From assembly GCF_036962685.1 (NCBI RefSeq), contig NZ_JBALOP010000044.1, positions 49,441 through 113,440 on the forward strand: 64,000 nucleotides of DNA, written 5' to 3'. Positions within the stretch are counted from its first letter, which is position 1. Every line of letters starts with the position of its first letter. The stretch is from Ferdinandcohnia sp036962685. Lineage in GTDB: Bacteria > Bacillota > Bacilli > Bacillales > Bacillaceae_L. Below, in pieces: positions 34,134 through 43,601 of this stretch. The notes under the pieces were generated by a model. That model had not been told where the DNA came from, made no database searches, and worked only from the letters and a program-made list of their open reading frames with translations. Made by a program: the position numbers and the translations under genes.

Positions 34134-35303
34134 TCACGTGTTCCTCGTATGGTTTGGATAAGTAGCTAAAATCGCTTTTAATGCTTCTTCTAACCTACTT
34201 CTTGGCGTTGCTATGTTAAGACGGATAAAGCCTTTCCCTTCAATACCAAATGAACTACCAAGAGAAACTGCTACTTTTGCCTTTTTAAAAAACCACTGTT
34301 TTAACATATCATCATTTAATCCTGTTTCTCTACAGTCAATCCACATCAGATAGGTTCCATCAGCCTGTATAACTTTTAGTTCCGGGAGGTTGTCGTGAAT
34401 AAATTCCCTTGTAAACCGATAGTTTTCCAATATATAATGTTTTAACTGTTCTAACCATTCTTCACCATATAGATAAGCTGTTTCAAGAGCAGGAACAGCA
34501 AAGAAGGAGGGATTATGAATACCAGATTGTCTTAAACTTTTTTTAAAACTGGCTCTTAAAACTGGATCCGGAATTATAATATTTGAAACTTCTAAACCTG
34601 GTAAATTAAACGTTTTAGCAGGTGATGTACAAATTACCATATTATGATAGTTAGTCGGAATTTTTCCAATGGGAATATGTTTCTTCTTATAAGTAAAGTC
34701 AGCATGTACCTCATCTGCAATTAATAGCACCCGATACATCTCGCATAAATCCACTATTTTACTTAATTCTTCTACTTCCCAAACCCGACCAACTGGGTTG
34801 TGAGGTGAACATAAAATGAAAGCTTTTGCCCCTGCAGAAAATGAATATTCGAGGTCTTCAAAGTCCATTTGATAGCGATTATTTATATATGCCAAAGGAT
34901 TAGTTACCACTTCTCTTTCGTTTAGTTCAATTGCATTTTTCAAAGGGCTATAAAGAGGTGTTTGAATAACAATTTTATCCCCTTTTTTTGTATTGTTCTG
35001 TATAAGGAGCGATACTGCTTGAATAATTCGTGGACAAAATACAATCCAGTCCTTGGAAATCTCCCAATCATAACGTTTCTTCATCCATGTTTTGACTGCG
35101 TTATTATAATGGTCAGTTATGTTTGTGTAACCGTAGATTCCATGATTCGCAAATTCTACTAATTTATTGACAATTTCTGGTGAACTCCTAAAATCCATGT
35201 CAGCAACCGATAAAGTAATGATTTCATCAGACCCTATTTCTTCAAAAGCTTCCAACAACTTAGCAGCATTCGTACATTTGCGATCTATAATTTGATTAAA
35301 CAT
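34134..35303 (-). CDS. patB: PatB/MalY-type PLP-dependent C-S lyase
   Basis: 389 residues, fold-type I PLP enzyme of the MalY/PatB branch: cystathionine beta-lyase-like, releasing homocysteine or cysteine-derived thiols. Marks are DIITLSVADMDFRSS-like N-terminus, the helix after YGYTN, FILCSPHNPVGRVW, LIADEVHADFTY, the PLP lysine in TSPAKTFNLPGL, and FIRLNIATPRSRLEEAL with the carboxylate-binding Arg. The ATG at 35303 has AAAGGAGG 8 bases upstream; the longer frame to 35396 lacks one. Transcribed alone between the xyloside operon and the two-component system. Confidence 0.9.
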   Translation of the reverse strand: MFNQIIDRKCTNAAKLLEAFEEIGSDEIITLSVADMDFRSSPEIVNKLVEFANHGIYGYTNITDHYNNAVKTWMKKRYDWEISKDWIVFCPRIIQAVSLLIQNNTKKGDKIVIQTPLYSPLKNAIELNEREVVTNPLAYINNRYQMDFEDLEYSFSAGAKAFILCSPHNPVGRVWEVEELSKIVDLCEMYRVLLIADEVHADFTYKKKHIPIGKIPTNYHNMVICTSPAKTFNLPGLEVSNIIIPDPVLRASFKKSLRQSGIHNPSFFAVPALETAYLYGEEWLEQLKHYILENYRFTREFIHDNLPELKVIQADGTYLMWIDCRETGLNDDMLKQWFFKKAKVAVSLGSSFGIEGKGFIRLNIATPRSRLEEALKAILATYPNHTRNT

Positions 35304-35835
35304 AAAATAACCTCCTTTAATAGTTAATCTGAACGATATGTTAGGATAGTAAAATAATAAAATACCCGATTTGAAACAATTATAATCCTTACCCACTCCA
35401 AAAATTGAAATTGATACAGAATACCATTTTTTATTCCCTCTACAAATTGAAGTCTCTTCTTTGTTTATTCAATAAACCAAGATTAATAATAATAGGAAGC
35501 GGTGTCAATCTCTTTTTTATTCTTTTACAAAACCCCTTTATTGAGTTTTTAATGTTGTCATATTAGACTCACGCGGAAATGCAATAATTCCGCTAGTTTT
35601 TGTTATAGTTACATGCCCCGTCTCTTTGTAACATAATTTAAATCCTTTATTTCCCTAAAATTTTTTCGTCACTTTTACCTATTCCCTAACTTTTCCACCC
35701 ATCTAGTTTAAAATAAAAGATAAGTTTCCTAGTTTTCTAAAATATTAAGAAATTCTTAAGACTTTTTGATAGGGAATGTTAAGATTTACTGGTTACTATA
35801 GAACTATTAAAGCGGATTAGAAGGTTGGGTGGGAG
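35304..35835. other. Divergent promoter region patB / two-component genes
   Basis: No gene is evident. Its right end carries TTAAGA direct repeats likely bound by the downstream response regulator (separate entry). The rest is AT-rich without recognisable structure. Confidence 0.6.
35745..35784 (+). promoter_or_regulatory. Candidate autoregulatory site of the two-component operon
   Basis: TTAAGA occurs at 35745, 35756 and 35779; the first two are exactly 11 bases apart, the usual spacing for OmpR-family regulators, and also make a TTAAGAA-A-TTCTTAA palindrome. A TACTAT -10-like hexamer follows near 35795. The response regulator probably controls its own promoter. Confidence 0.5.
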
Positions 35836-36528
35836 ATGGAGCATTATTTTGTGCTAGTTGTTGATGATGAAAAAGAGATTCGGGATGCAATTGAGATTTA
35901 CTTAAAAAATGAAGGAATCACAGTGTTGAAGGCCAAAGATGGGATCGAGGCATTGGAGATGTTACACGAGAACCAGGTTCACCTAATTATTTTGGATGTG
36001 ATGATGCCAAGGCTTGATGGGATTTCAGCAACTTTTAAAATCCGTGAAACCGAAAATATTCCCATCATCATTTTAAGTGCCAAAAGTGAAGATACGGATA
36101 AAATTCTTGGGTTACAGGTTGGTGCAGATGATTATGTAACAAAACCGTTCAATCCAATGGAGCTTGTAGCTCGAGTGAAATCTCAGCTAAGGCGATATGT
36201 CACTTTTGGTACTTATGAAGGCGCCAAAAAAGTCATTGACCTAAAGGGGTTGACACTTGATCCAGTAGCAAAAGAAGTAGCCGTCCACGGAGAACCCGTG
36301 AAACTCACCCCAATCGAATATAAAATCGTTGAATTGCTTATGACAAATGCCGGTCGAGTTTTTTCTATCACCGAAATCTATGAACGAGTTTGGAAAGAGC
36401 CAAGCTATAACGCTGAAAATACGGTTGCTGTCCATATCCGGAAAATCCGTGAAAAAATTGAAATTGATGCGAAAAATCCAAGATATTTAAAGGTGGTATG
36501 GGGCATTGGCTACAAAATGGAAAGGTAA
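35836..36528 (+). CDS. OmpR-family response regulator
   Basis: 230 residues. The receiver domain has the acidic pair D10/D11, phosphoacceptor D54 in LIILDVMMPRLDG, Thr/Ser in IIILSAKSED (S81) and K103 in DDYVTKPF. The winged-helix DNA-binding domain (about 135-228) ends NTVAVHIRKIREKIE...VVWGIGYKMER. It most resembles VanR-type regulators of Bacillus. The gene overlaps the kinase by 23 bases. The regulon is unknown; TTAAGA repeats upstream suggest autoregulation. Confidence 0.92.
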   Translation: MEHYFVLVVDDEKEIRDAIEIYLKNEGITVLKAKDGIEALEMLHENQVHLIILDVMMPRLDGISATFKIRETENIPIIILSAKSEDTDKILGLQVGADDYVTKPFNPMELVARVKSQLRRYVTFGTYEGAKKVIDLKGLTLDPVAKEVAVHGEPVKLTPIEYKIVELLMTNAGRVFSITEIYERVWKEPSYNAENTVAVHIRKIREKIEIDAKNPRYLKVVWGIGYKMER

Positions 36529-38752
36529 AATTACGATTGGTTTCATAGTTCTATTGTATACATTTGGTTTTAGCGGTCTCTTATCCGTAATCGCCAATGG
36601 CAGTGATTATTTCTACAAAGATTATTTTAGCACCCCTTATTTTACAGATGAACTCGGCCAGTTCGCCGGTTATATCAGTATGTTTGAGTTGTATGATAAG
36701 ACATTGGAAGAAACAAAAGAATCGATAACCGTGACGGAAGATGAAATAAATGAACACCGCTATCGCTATGGCGATTTGCCACAACAGATTGAAAACATTA
36801 ACTTACAATATGAAGAACGAATTCAGGATGCGCTGAACGCGAATTATCAAGATGTAGCCAATACATATATATCTGAACGAGATAAGAAAATCGAAGACAT
36901 TACGAAAAATTTTAAAAGCGATGACTATGTAAAAAACAAGATTATTAAGGAAAAAGAAATAAGCATCGAAGAATTTTATAAAGCTAAAGAAGGGTACAAA
37001 TCTCAATACGAAACCTACAAAAAAGGGTTCCTCTATTATTTCACTAACCCTTCAACAGGAAAAATACATACGAATATTAAGCGCACAAATGATGATTCTG
37101 TTGAAACAGCTATGAACGAGGAAAGCGCCTATTTTCTTACGAATTACACGATCACAAGAGAGCATTTTGTTCACTTTGGACCCTTCTATAAAACGGAAAT
37201 GCTAGATTCAATCATTCCCGAAAATATCGGAACTCTCGAAGGAAAAATTGCTGTACCAAAATCTCTTGCACCTTCTAGTCCTTTGATGATTCAATATAAC
37301 ACATACAAACAAAGCCAATTGATTTTACTAGTGACTGCATTAGCAAGCATTCTATCATTTATTATTTGCTATGTCCTTGGTAAAAAAGTACAAGCTGTTC
37401 CGGCAGAAATTGAAAAGTGGAGACCTTTTTACAATAAGCTTCCGATTGATTCACGGGTGATCTTTTTTATTCTAACATGTATAGTTTCGGCATTTTGTAT
37501 ATTTTTTGCTGTGAATGAGTTCCATTACATTCTAAACACTCTTAATCTTTATCGTGCAGTTGAGCCAAGTATAATTCTCGTGATAGGATCGTGTTTTGTT
37601 GGCCTTTCTTATCTTCAAGGAAAATATCTCATTCCTGAATTGAAGGATTGGCAAAACGTAAAAACAGAATGGGAAAACGGCCTTGTTAGCAAAGCAGAAA
37701 AAGGGGTTATCGTCCTTTTTCAAAAGGGAAAGCAAAATCTAAAAGAGGCCTTCTTAAACCAAAGTACAGGAACACAGTTTTTTATAGTTCTAATCATTGT
37801 CTTTAGTTTAGGTTTTGGGGTTGTTTTAGTTTTTATAAATCCCATGTTTATTCTTTTTTATATGTTGATCCTAGGGGTTGTGGGAATTCCACTCCTCATT
37901 GCCCTGATAAAAAAGGTTGGATATTTTAATAAAATTTTGGAGAAGACCGATGAGTTAGCAGCTGGAAAATTAGGCGAGGACCTTCCTGTCAGTGGGAAAT
38001 CCGTATTCGCTACTCTAGCAGAAAATATTAATCTGTTAAAGCACGGCGTAAAAACTTCTCAAAATGAACAAGCAAAAAGTGAACGGTTAAAGACAGAGCT
38101 CATTACGAATGTTAGTCATGACCTTCGAACACCATTGACCTCGATTATTACGTATACGGAGTTATTGAAAACTCAAAATCTTTCTGACGAGGATCGCTCA
38201 GCCTATCTTGAAATTATTGACCGCAAGTCAAAACGATTAAAAGTGCTCATTGATGATTTATTTGAAGTATCAAAAATGGCTATTGGAAATATCGAGTTGC
38301 ATTTAGAAAAGGTTGATCTTGTCCAACTTCTACAACAGGCGCTTGCTGAACATGATGATACGATTAACGCTACCAGCCTGCAATTCCGAGTGACGCACAG
38401 CGAGAAACCACTCTACACACTGGTGGACGGACAAAAAATGTGGCGTGTATTTGATAACTTAATAGGAAATATCATTAAATATTCACTCGATCATTCACGG
38501 GTCTATATTTCAACGAACACAATTGAAAATCAAGCTATCATTACGTTTAAAAATGTATCTAAATATGAATTAAGCGAAAAGAGCGACGAGCTTTTCGAAC
38601 GTTTCAAACGCGGCGACACATCGCGTCACACGGACGGATCCGGACTGGGGCTCGCCATTGCCCAATCCATCATTGACCTTCACCATGGAAATCTCGAAAT
38701 CAAAACAGACGGCGACCTGTTCAAAGTTACCATCACATTGTCATTGATGTAA
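36506..38752 (+). CDS. Membrane sensor histidine kinase (VanS-like)
   Basis: 748 residues from a TTG at 36506 preceded by AAGGTGG inside the regulator gene. A first helix (about residues 8-28) leads to an extracytoplasmic domain of roughly 240 residues rich in charged coiled-coil. Several helices follow between about 270 and 470, an unusually large membrane part. The kinase core has NVSHDLRTPLTSII (phospho-His 538), an N-box NLIGNIIKYS and a G-box GSGLGLAIAQSII. The big sensor region is not a family I recognise; the signal is unknown. Confidence 0.9.
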   Translation: MATKWKGKITIGFIVLLYTFGFSGLLSVIANGSDYFYKDYFSTPYFTDELGQFAGYISMFELYDKTLEETKESITVTEDEINEHRYRYGDLPQQIENINLQYEERIQDALNANYQDVANTYISERDKKIEDITKNFKSDDYVKNKIIKEKEISIEEFYKAKEGYKSQYETYKKGFLYYFTNPSTGKIHTNIKRTNDDSVETAMNEESAYFLTNYTITREHFVHFGPFYKTEMLDSIIPENIGTLEGKIAVPKSLAPSSPLMIQYNTYKQSQLILLVTALASILSFIICYVLGKKVQAVPAEIEKWRPFYNKLPIDSRVIFFILTCIVSAFCIFFAVNEFHYILNTLNLYRAVEPSIILVIGSCFVGLSYLQGKYLIPELKDWQNVKTEWENGLVSKAEKGVIVLFQKGKQNLKEAFLNQSTGTQFFIVLIIVFSLGFGVVLVFINPMFILFYMLILGVVGIPLLIALIKKVGYFNKILEKTDELAAGKLGEDLPVSGKSVFATLAENINLLKHGVKTSQNEQAKSERLKTELITNVSHDLRTPLTSIITYTELLKTQNLSDEDRSAYLEIIDRKSKRLKVLIDDLFEVSKMAIGNIELHLEKVDLVQLLQQALAEHDDTINATSLQFRVTHSEKPLYTLVDGQKMWRVFDNLIGNIIKYSLDHSRVYISTNTIENQAIITFKNVSKYELSEKSDELFERFKRGDTSRHTDGSGLGLAIAQSIIDLHHGNLEIKTDGDLFKVTITLSLM

Positions 38753-38753
38753 T

Positions 38754-38786
38754 GGAACGAAAGGGACAGGTCCCTCCGTCCCCAAA
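38754..38786. repeat. Short dispersed GGGACAGG element
   Basis: AAGGGACAGGTCCCTCCGTCCCC lies directly after the kinase stop. Its GGGAC/GTCCC arms match elements elsewhere in the window (58396, 59380, 63934, 46509, 20332). Confidence 0.5.
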
Positions 38787-38822
38787 AAATACCCCCTCCG
38801 CATTTGGCGAGGGGGTATTTTC
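38787..38822. terminator. Bidirectional terminator
   Basis: AAATACCCCCTC and GAGGGGGTATTT pair around CGCATTTGGC, with A's before and T's after. It separates the convergent kinase and CysJ-like genes. Confidence 0.85.
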
Positions 38823-38832
38823 TAATTATATA

Positions 38833-40005
38833 TTAATACACGTCACGTAGGTAACGACCTTCTGTTTTCAAGTCTTTTAGATAGCTTTCCGCAGCTTCGC
38901 GGTCCATTCCACCCTCTTGCTCAATAATAGTTAGCAGGGCTTCATTTACGTCTTTTGCCATATGGTCTTTATCTCCACACACGTAGAAATAAGCACCATT
39001 GTCAATCCACTCGAACAATTCTTTGCTGTGCTCAAGCATCTTATGCTGTACATATATTTTTTGGTCTGTATCCCGAGAGAATGCAGCATCAATTTTTGTT
39101 AAAACTCCGTCTTGTTGGTATTTTTCCAATTCTTCTTGATACAAGAAGTCAGTAGCCTTATGCTGGTCACCGAAGAATAACCAAGAACGACCTGTAGCTT
39201 TATTACTTGCAAGTTCCTCGATAAATGAACGGAATGGTGCAATTCCTGTTCCAGGTCCCACCATAATTACATCTTTATCTAGTGTTTCAGGTAAATGGAA
39301 GTGTTTATTTACTTGCACGAATACTGGAAGTGTATCACCTTCCTGAGTGCGCTCCGCACATTGTACAGAACAAACCCCTTTGCGTTCACGTCCGTGCGTC
39401 GTATAACGAACTGCACCGATTGTTAAATGAACTTCATCAGGGTGTGCAGCTAAACTACTTGCAATCGAATAGAGTCTTGGTACCATTTTTCGTAATAAAG
39501 CAACGATTTCTTGCGCCGATACCTTCCATGGGCCAAAATCACGTAGCATATCAAGTAGGTCGCGACCATCGATGTATTCTTTAAGCGCTACTGCATCTTC
39601 CACAAGCTTTTGAAGATCCTCGTTATCTGTGAATGCTGCTGCACTTTGCAAAATCTTCCTTGAAAGCATTGTAATATCAAGGTACGTTTCCAATGCTTCT
39701 TTAAGTGGCATTGACTCCCCTTGACGTCCAACTGTGACAACCTCTTCAGCATCCCACTTCATTTCATTAAGTAGAGCTTCTACTAATTCTGGATCATTGG
39801 AAGGAGCGATTCCAAGGGTGTCACCAGGAATATACGAAAACCCAGAACCTTCTAACGATAATTCAATATGTCTTGTTTCTTTACTTGAACCTTCGCCATT
39901 TAAGTTAATGTTTTTAAGAACTTTTGCCGGAAATGGATTTGTTCTTGAATATGTTGTAGGAACTGGCTTTTTCGGATTTTTTTCATCATCTATAGTTCGT
40001 TGCAT
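38833..40005 (-). CDS. CysJ-like FAD/NADPH reductase without flavodoxin domain
   Basis: 390 residues. The FAD-binding and connection domains (TNPFPAKVLKNINLN, YIPGDTLGIAPSNDP, PRLYSIASSL, KGVCSVQCAE) and the NADPH domain (MVGPGTGIAPFRSFIEE, WLFFGDQH, YVCGDKDHMAKDV) match sulfite reductase alpha subunits and diflavin reductases. The N-terminal FMN flavodoxin domain (about 200 residues) is missing and the gene has a normal ATG with ribosome site (GGAGG) upstream, so it is not a simple truncation. No cysI neighbour is present. It may pass electrons to a separate flavodoxin. The partner is unknown. Confidence 0.88.
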   Translation of the reverse strand: MQRTIDDEKNPKKPVPTTYSRTNPFPAKVLKNINLNGEGSSKETRHIELSLEGSGFSYIPGDTLGIAPSNDPELVEALLNEMKWDAEEVVTVGRQGESMPLKEALETYLDITMLSRKILQSAAAFTDNEDLQKLVEDAVALKEYIDGRDLLDMLRDFGPWKVSAQEIVALLRKMVPRLYSIASSLAAHPDEVHLTIGAVRYTTHGRERKGVCSVQCAERTQEGDTLPVFVQVNKHFHLPETLDKDVIMVGPGTGIAPFRSFIEELASNKATGRSWLFFGDQHKATDFLYQEELEKYQQDGVLTKIDAAFSRDTDQKIYVQHKMLEHSKELFEWIDNGAYFYVCGDKDHMAKDVNEALLTIIEQEGGMDREAAESYLKDLKTEGRYLRDVY

Positions 40006-40289
40006 TTTCTAAAAACCTCCAACAGTTATATATATAGTTAGAATAACACATGTACAAGTTATCTGGCGTGTATTTTCTCACATCAACGCTATTTATTATC
40101 ATTTTACGGTTTAAAAAGTCTCATCCCAATTATAAATGTATCCCAAGTAAAATTATAGACATTTGCATTCAATCATACAAACGAAAATAATGGATTTGTT
40201 TTTTCCGTAATTGGGTTGTTTTTTATCCCTAAATATTTTCTCTGAATATGGTAAAATAGGAAAAAACTAATAGTTTCGGAGCTGATTGA

Positions 40290-41069
40290 ATGACTGTAGC
40301 AATTGTTGAGATTGGCAATTTACAAAAAAGTTATGGTAGCAAGCCCGTCCTTCAAGGGGTTTCATTTAAAGTAAATAAAGGGGAAATCATTGGGTATATC
40401 GGACCAAACGGTGCTGGTAAAAGCACGACGGTTAAAATTATTCTCGGGATTGAGGAGGACTTCCAAGGTGATGTAAAGATTTTCGGCCAAAGTATTTTTG
40501 ACGGCAATATGGAATACAAACAGAAGATTGGGTATGTCCCAGAGGTTGCCGATGTCTATGACAGTCTAACCGGCCAAGAATATCTTACTTTCATTGGCGA
40601 ACTATATGGTCTTGACTATGATTTAGCTGATTATAAGGCGCAAAACCTAATGGAGCTGTTTGGTATTGGCGAGGTGTATCATTCCCGAATTGCTTCCTAT
40701 TCAAAAGGAATGCGTCAAAAGATCTTGATCATTTCAAGCTTATTACATAATCCAGAACTACTCTTTTTTGATGAACCCATAAACGGACTTGATGCAAACA
40801 GTGTGATGATTTTTAAGGAAATTATGTCACAGCTGGCACAGCAGGGTAAAACCATTTTTTATTCGTCACATATCATGGATGTCGTTGAAAAAATAAGCAG
40901 CCGGATCATCCTTCTTCATGGCGGCAGGATTGCTGCAGATGGCACATTTGAGGAATTAAAAGTACAAAATAAGGAAGGGTCTTTGGAGGGGATTTTTAAC
41001 CAATTGACTGGCTTCAACGAGCATACGGAGATTGCTTCACGTTTTGTTTCGATTGTTGGTGAGGTGTAA
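40290..41069 (+). CDS. ABC transporter ATP-binding protein (ABC-2 type)
   Basis: 259 residues, one ABC domain: Walker A GPNGAGKSTTVKI, Q-loop region IGYVPEVADVYDSLTG, signature YSKGMRQKILI, Walker B LLFFDEPINGLD, and the H-loop FYSSHIMDVVE. The long-range pattern is of exporters of the BcrA/CcmA-like group. It is translationally coupled to the permease (1-base gap). Substrate unknown. Confidence 0.93.
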   Translation: MTVAIVEIGNLQKSYGSKPVLQGVSFKVNKGEIIGYIGPNGAGKSTTVKIILGIEEDFQGDVKIFGQSIFDGNMEYKQKIGYVPEVADVYDSLTGQEYLTFIGELYGLDYDLADYKAQNLMELFGIGEVYHSRIASYSKGMRQKILIISSLLHNPELLFFDEPINGLDANSVMIFKEIMSQLAQQGKTIFYSSHIMDVVEKISSRIILLHGGRIAADGTFEELKVQNKEGSLEGIFNQLTGFNEHTEIASRFVSIVGEV

Positions 41070-41070
41070 T

Positions 41071-42716
41071 ATGCAGGACTTTCCTTCTTTAAAGGTGTTG
41101 GATCGTTTTGAAAAAGTCTTTAATCGGTTTGGTATTGATTATAGAGTAATGAGAAAGATTCTGCAGGCGAAACTGATAATGGACAGACGCCGAGTACCAA
41201 CAATTTTCTCGCAAAATAACAAAAAGGATAAAAAAGATAAAAATCATTATCTTTTATCCTTGTGGATTTACGTGTTGTTCGGTCTCTTTTTAATTCCTTT
41301 TACCATTATGGGAGACAATTACCTTTTTCAAATGAGCCTTGTTTTTGGAATGATTGTCTTTTTCTTAATGACCTCGATGATTTCTGATTTTTCGTCTGTG
41401 CTCCTTGATATTCGTGACAGTAATATTCTTTATTCTAAACCAATTGATCGAAAAACAATCAGTGCGGCAAAACTAACCCATATTGTGATTTATCTTTCCT
41501 TGCTGACCATTGCCTTGGCTGGACCTTCGATCATTGCAGGACTTATTAAGCATGGCATTGTATTTTTCCTAGTAGTGCTAGTAAATGTAGTTTTGCTAGA
41601 TTTATTGATTGTTGCTTTGACAGCGTTAATTTATTTAATGATTCTTCGAATTTTTGATGGTGAAAAGTTAAAGGATATTATCAATTATGTTCAAATCGGC
41701 TTGTCCTTTTCGATTATGATTGGCTACCAACTCCTCATTCGATCATTTGAGTTTGTTGATTACTCGGTTAGCCTTGAGCCGGCTTGGTGGCATATCTTTG
41801 TCTTTCCAATTTGGTATGGGGTTATTGTCGAACTGGCAATGAACGGTGGCTCCCACCCCTTCTTTCTTTTACTGGCAGGGCTAGGGATCATCGTTCCGTT
41901 TGTTTCGATTTGGCTCTATGCTCGGTTGACACCTACATTTGAGAGAAATCTTCAAAAGCTTTCTCAACACAATAAGGGAAGAAAGAAAAAACGTCTTAAG
42001 ATTGGAGATTCTTTTAGAAGATTCATTTGTCCAACAAAGGAGGAAAGAGTGTTCTATCAGTTTTCAAGTCTTATGCTAAAAAACGAAAGGGAATTTAAGT
42101 TAAAGGTCTATCCTTCACTTGGCTTTTCTATCGTTATACCATTCATTTTCTTGTTTACATTTATGGATGATTTCAGTTGGGAATCATTTAATCTCATTAG
42201 AGAAGGCAAGTCATATTTGAACATTTATTTTAGCTTGTTGCTGATACCAACCGCAATCGTCACGCTTAAATTCTCAGGAACACATAAAGGGGCTTGGGTT
42301 TATAAACTTTCACCTTTAAAAAGCCTTAAGCCCATTTTTAGCGGAACGATGAAAGCCTTTATTGTGAACCTATATTTACCTATCTATTTGATCATTTGTC
42401 TTGTGTTTATCCCAATTTATGGAGTAAGGATTATACCTGACCTCATTCTTGTATTGTAAGTGCCCTAATCTATGCAGTTATTTGCTTTGCCATTTTTGAA
42501 AAGTCACTTCCTTTTTCAAAATCGTTTGAGACCTTTCATGCAGGAAATGGAGGCATTCTATTTCTGTTGATGATATTAACTGGTCTTTTTGCGGGGCTGC
42601 ATCTTATCAGCATGCTTATCCCATACGGACTCTATATTTATTTGGCCATAACCATCCTGACTTTGCCTTTACTTTGGAGAAAAGTCTTCAATATCTTGTG
42701 GGATAGGCTGGAGTAG
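41071..42716 (+). pseudogene. ABC transporter permease, frameshifted near the 3' end
   Basis: Frame 1 runs from the ATG at 41071 (GAGGTG upstream) to a stop at 42457-42459, after about 462 residues with many helices. From about 42459 a second frame continues with VSALIYAVICFAIFEKSLPF and two more helices to a TAG at 42714-42716. One missing base around 42450-42458 would join them into about 548 residues. The two ends keep the same composition and topology, so they are one gene. Either a recent mutation or a sequencing error. It pairs with the ATPase upstream. Confidence 0.8.
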
Positions 42717-42741
42717 TGGAGGTCCGGTCTTAAGCCGATTC

Positions 42742-42776
42742 ACTACCCTCTTTTTGGATAAGAGGGTAGTTTTTAT
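42742..42776. terminator. Terminator after the ABC exporter genes
   Basis: ACTACCCTC and GAGGGTAGT form a 9-bp stem with a TTTTTGGATAA loop and are followed by TTTTTATT. It serves the plus-strand operon; the convergent gene ends at 42794. Confidence 0.85.
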
Positions 42777-42793
42777 TAGTTATTAAGGAAGAA

Positions 42794-43377
42794 CTATTGG
42801 ACAGATTTTCTCTTTTTCAGATATATAAAAATCAATACTAATAAACCAACAATCGAGCCCACAAGTAGAAATAGAGGTACGCTTGGCTTCTCATTTTGAT
42901 CTACTTTTGTTATTTCAAATGTCTTAGTCGGAGTCTCTTTTAAAAACTCCTCGAAAAAAGCATTTTTTCCATCATCCGACTCTACTACTTTTCCATCTAA
43001 TACTTGAATCATACCGTTGGGTCCACCAACTGTAAGAGTAATTTACCATTCTCGCTTTTTTCTAAAAATAAAAGAAACTCGCCACCCATGTCTTGGAACT
43101 CCTCAGCCCAACCATCATCGTAGTGGTCAATTCCCGCTGTTAACTGGTTAGAAACATCGCCTTTATACACGATTCTAACGTTGAATTCTCTCCCTTGAAA
43201 AACCTCCTCACCGTTTTTCGGTTTACTGGAAAAGTTATTTTTACCTATCACAATTACTTCAGCTCGATCAAGAACCACTTGAGGTTGTAATTCTGCCCAG
43301 CTAGTAGCTGAAACACTGGTTATTACTAAAGAAAAAAATAAACAAGCTAACAAAACTGCACGAGAAAAAGTTAGCAT
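42794..43377 (-). pseudogene. Secreted/membrane-anchored hypothetical protein, frameshifted
   Basis: The first part (ATG at 43377, AAGGGG upstream) has a signal peptide (residues 1-25) and reads to GKLLLQLVDPTV then stop at 43009. The second frame from there reads TVGGPNGMIQVLDGKVVES, a hydrophilic segment, and a C-terminal membrane helix (VPLFLLVGSIVGLLVLIFIYL) with KKRK behind it, ending at 42794. One missing base near 43040 would give a single 194-residue signal-plus-anchor protein, which makes more sense than two genes overlapping by ATGA. No function recognised. Confidence 0.65.
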
Positions 43378-43601
43378 ACAGCACCCCTTTTTTATTAATA
43401 GACGTGTATTTTACTTCACTAAGTTTCATTAGCCCCCGAAACAAATCTTGACTAAGGGACCACAAGAACCGCCATGTGGTTCTTTCAAATGTGAAAAAGT
43501 TCACAATGTTTTAAGATTCTCCTCAATTTTGTTTATTATATTATTGTTATACTGACATCGTAATCAGAAATCTACTAACCTATATTGGAAGGATGAAAAT
43601 C

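Noticed and set aside
34962..35162. 66-residue plus-strand ORF within patB
   Set aside because: Antisense shadow of a conserved PLP enzyme gene.
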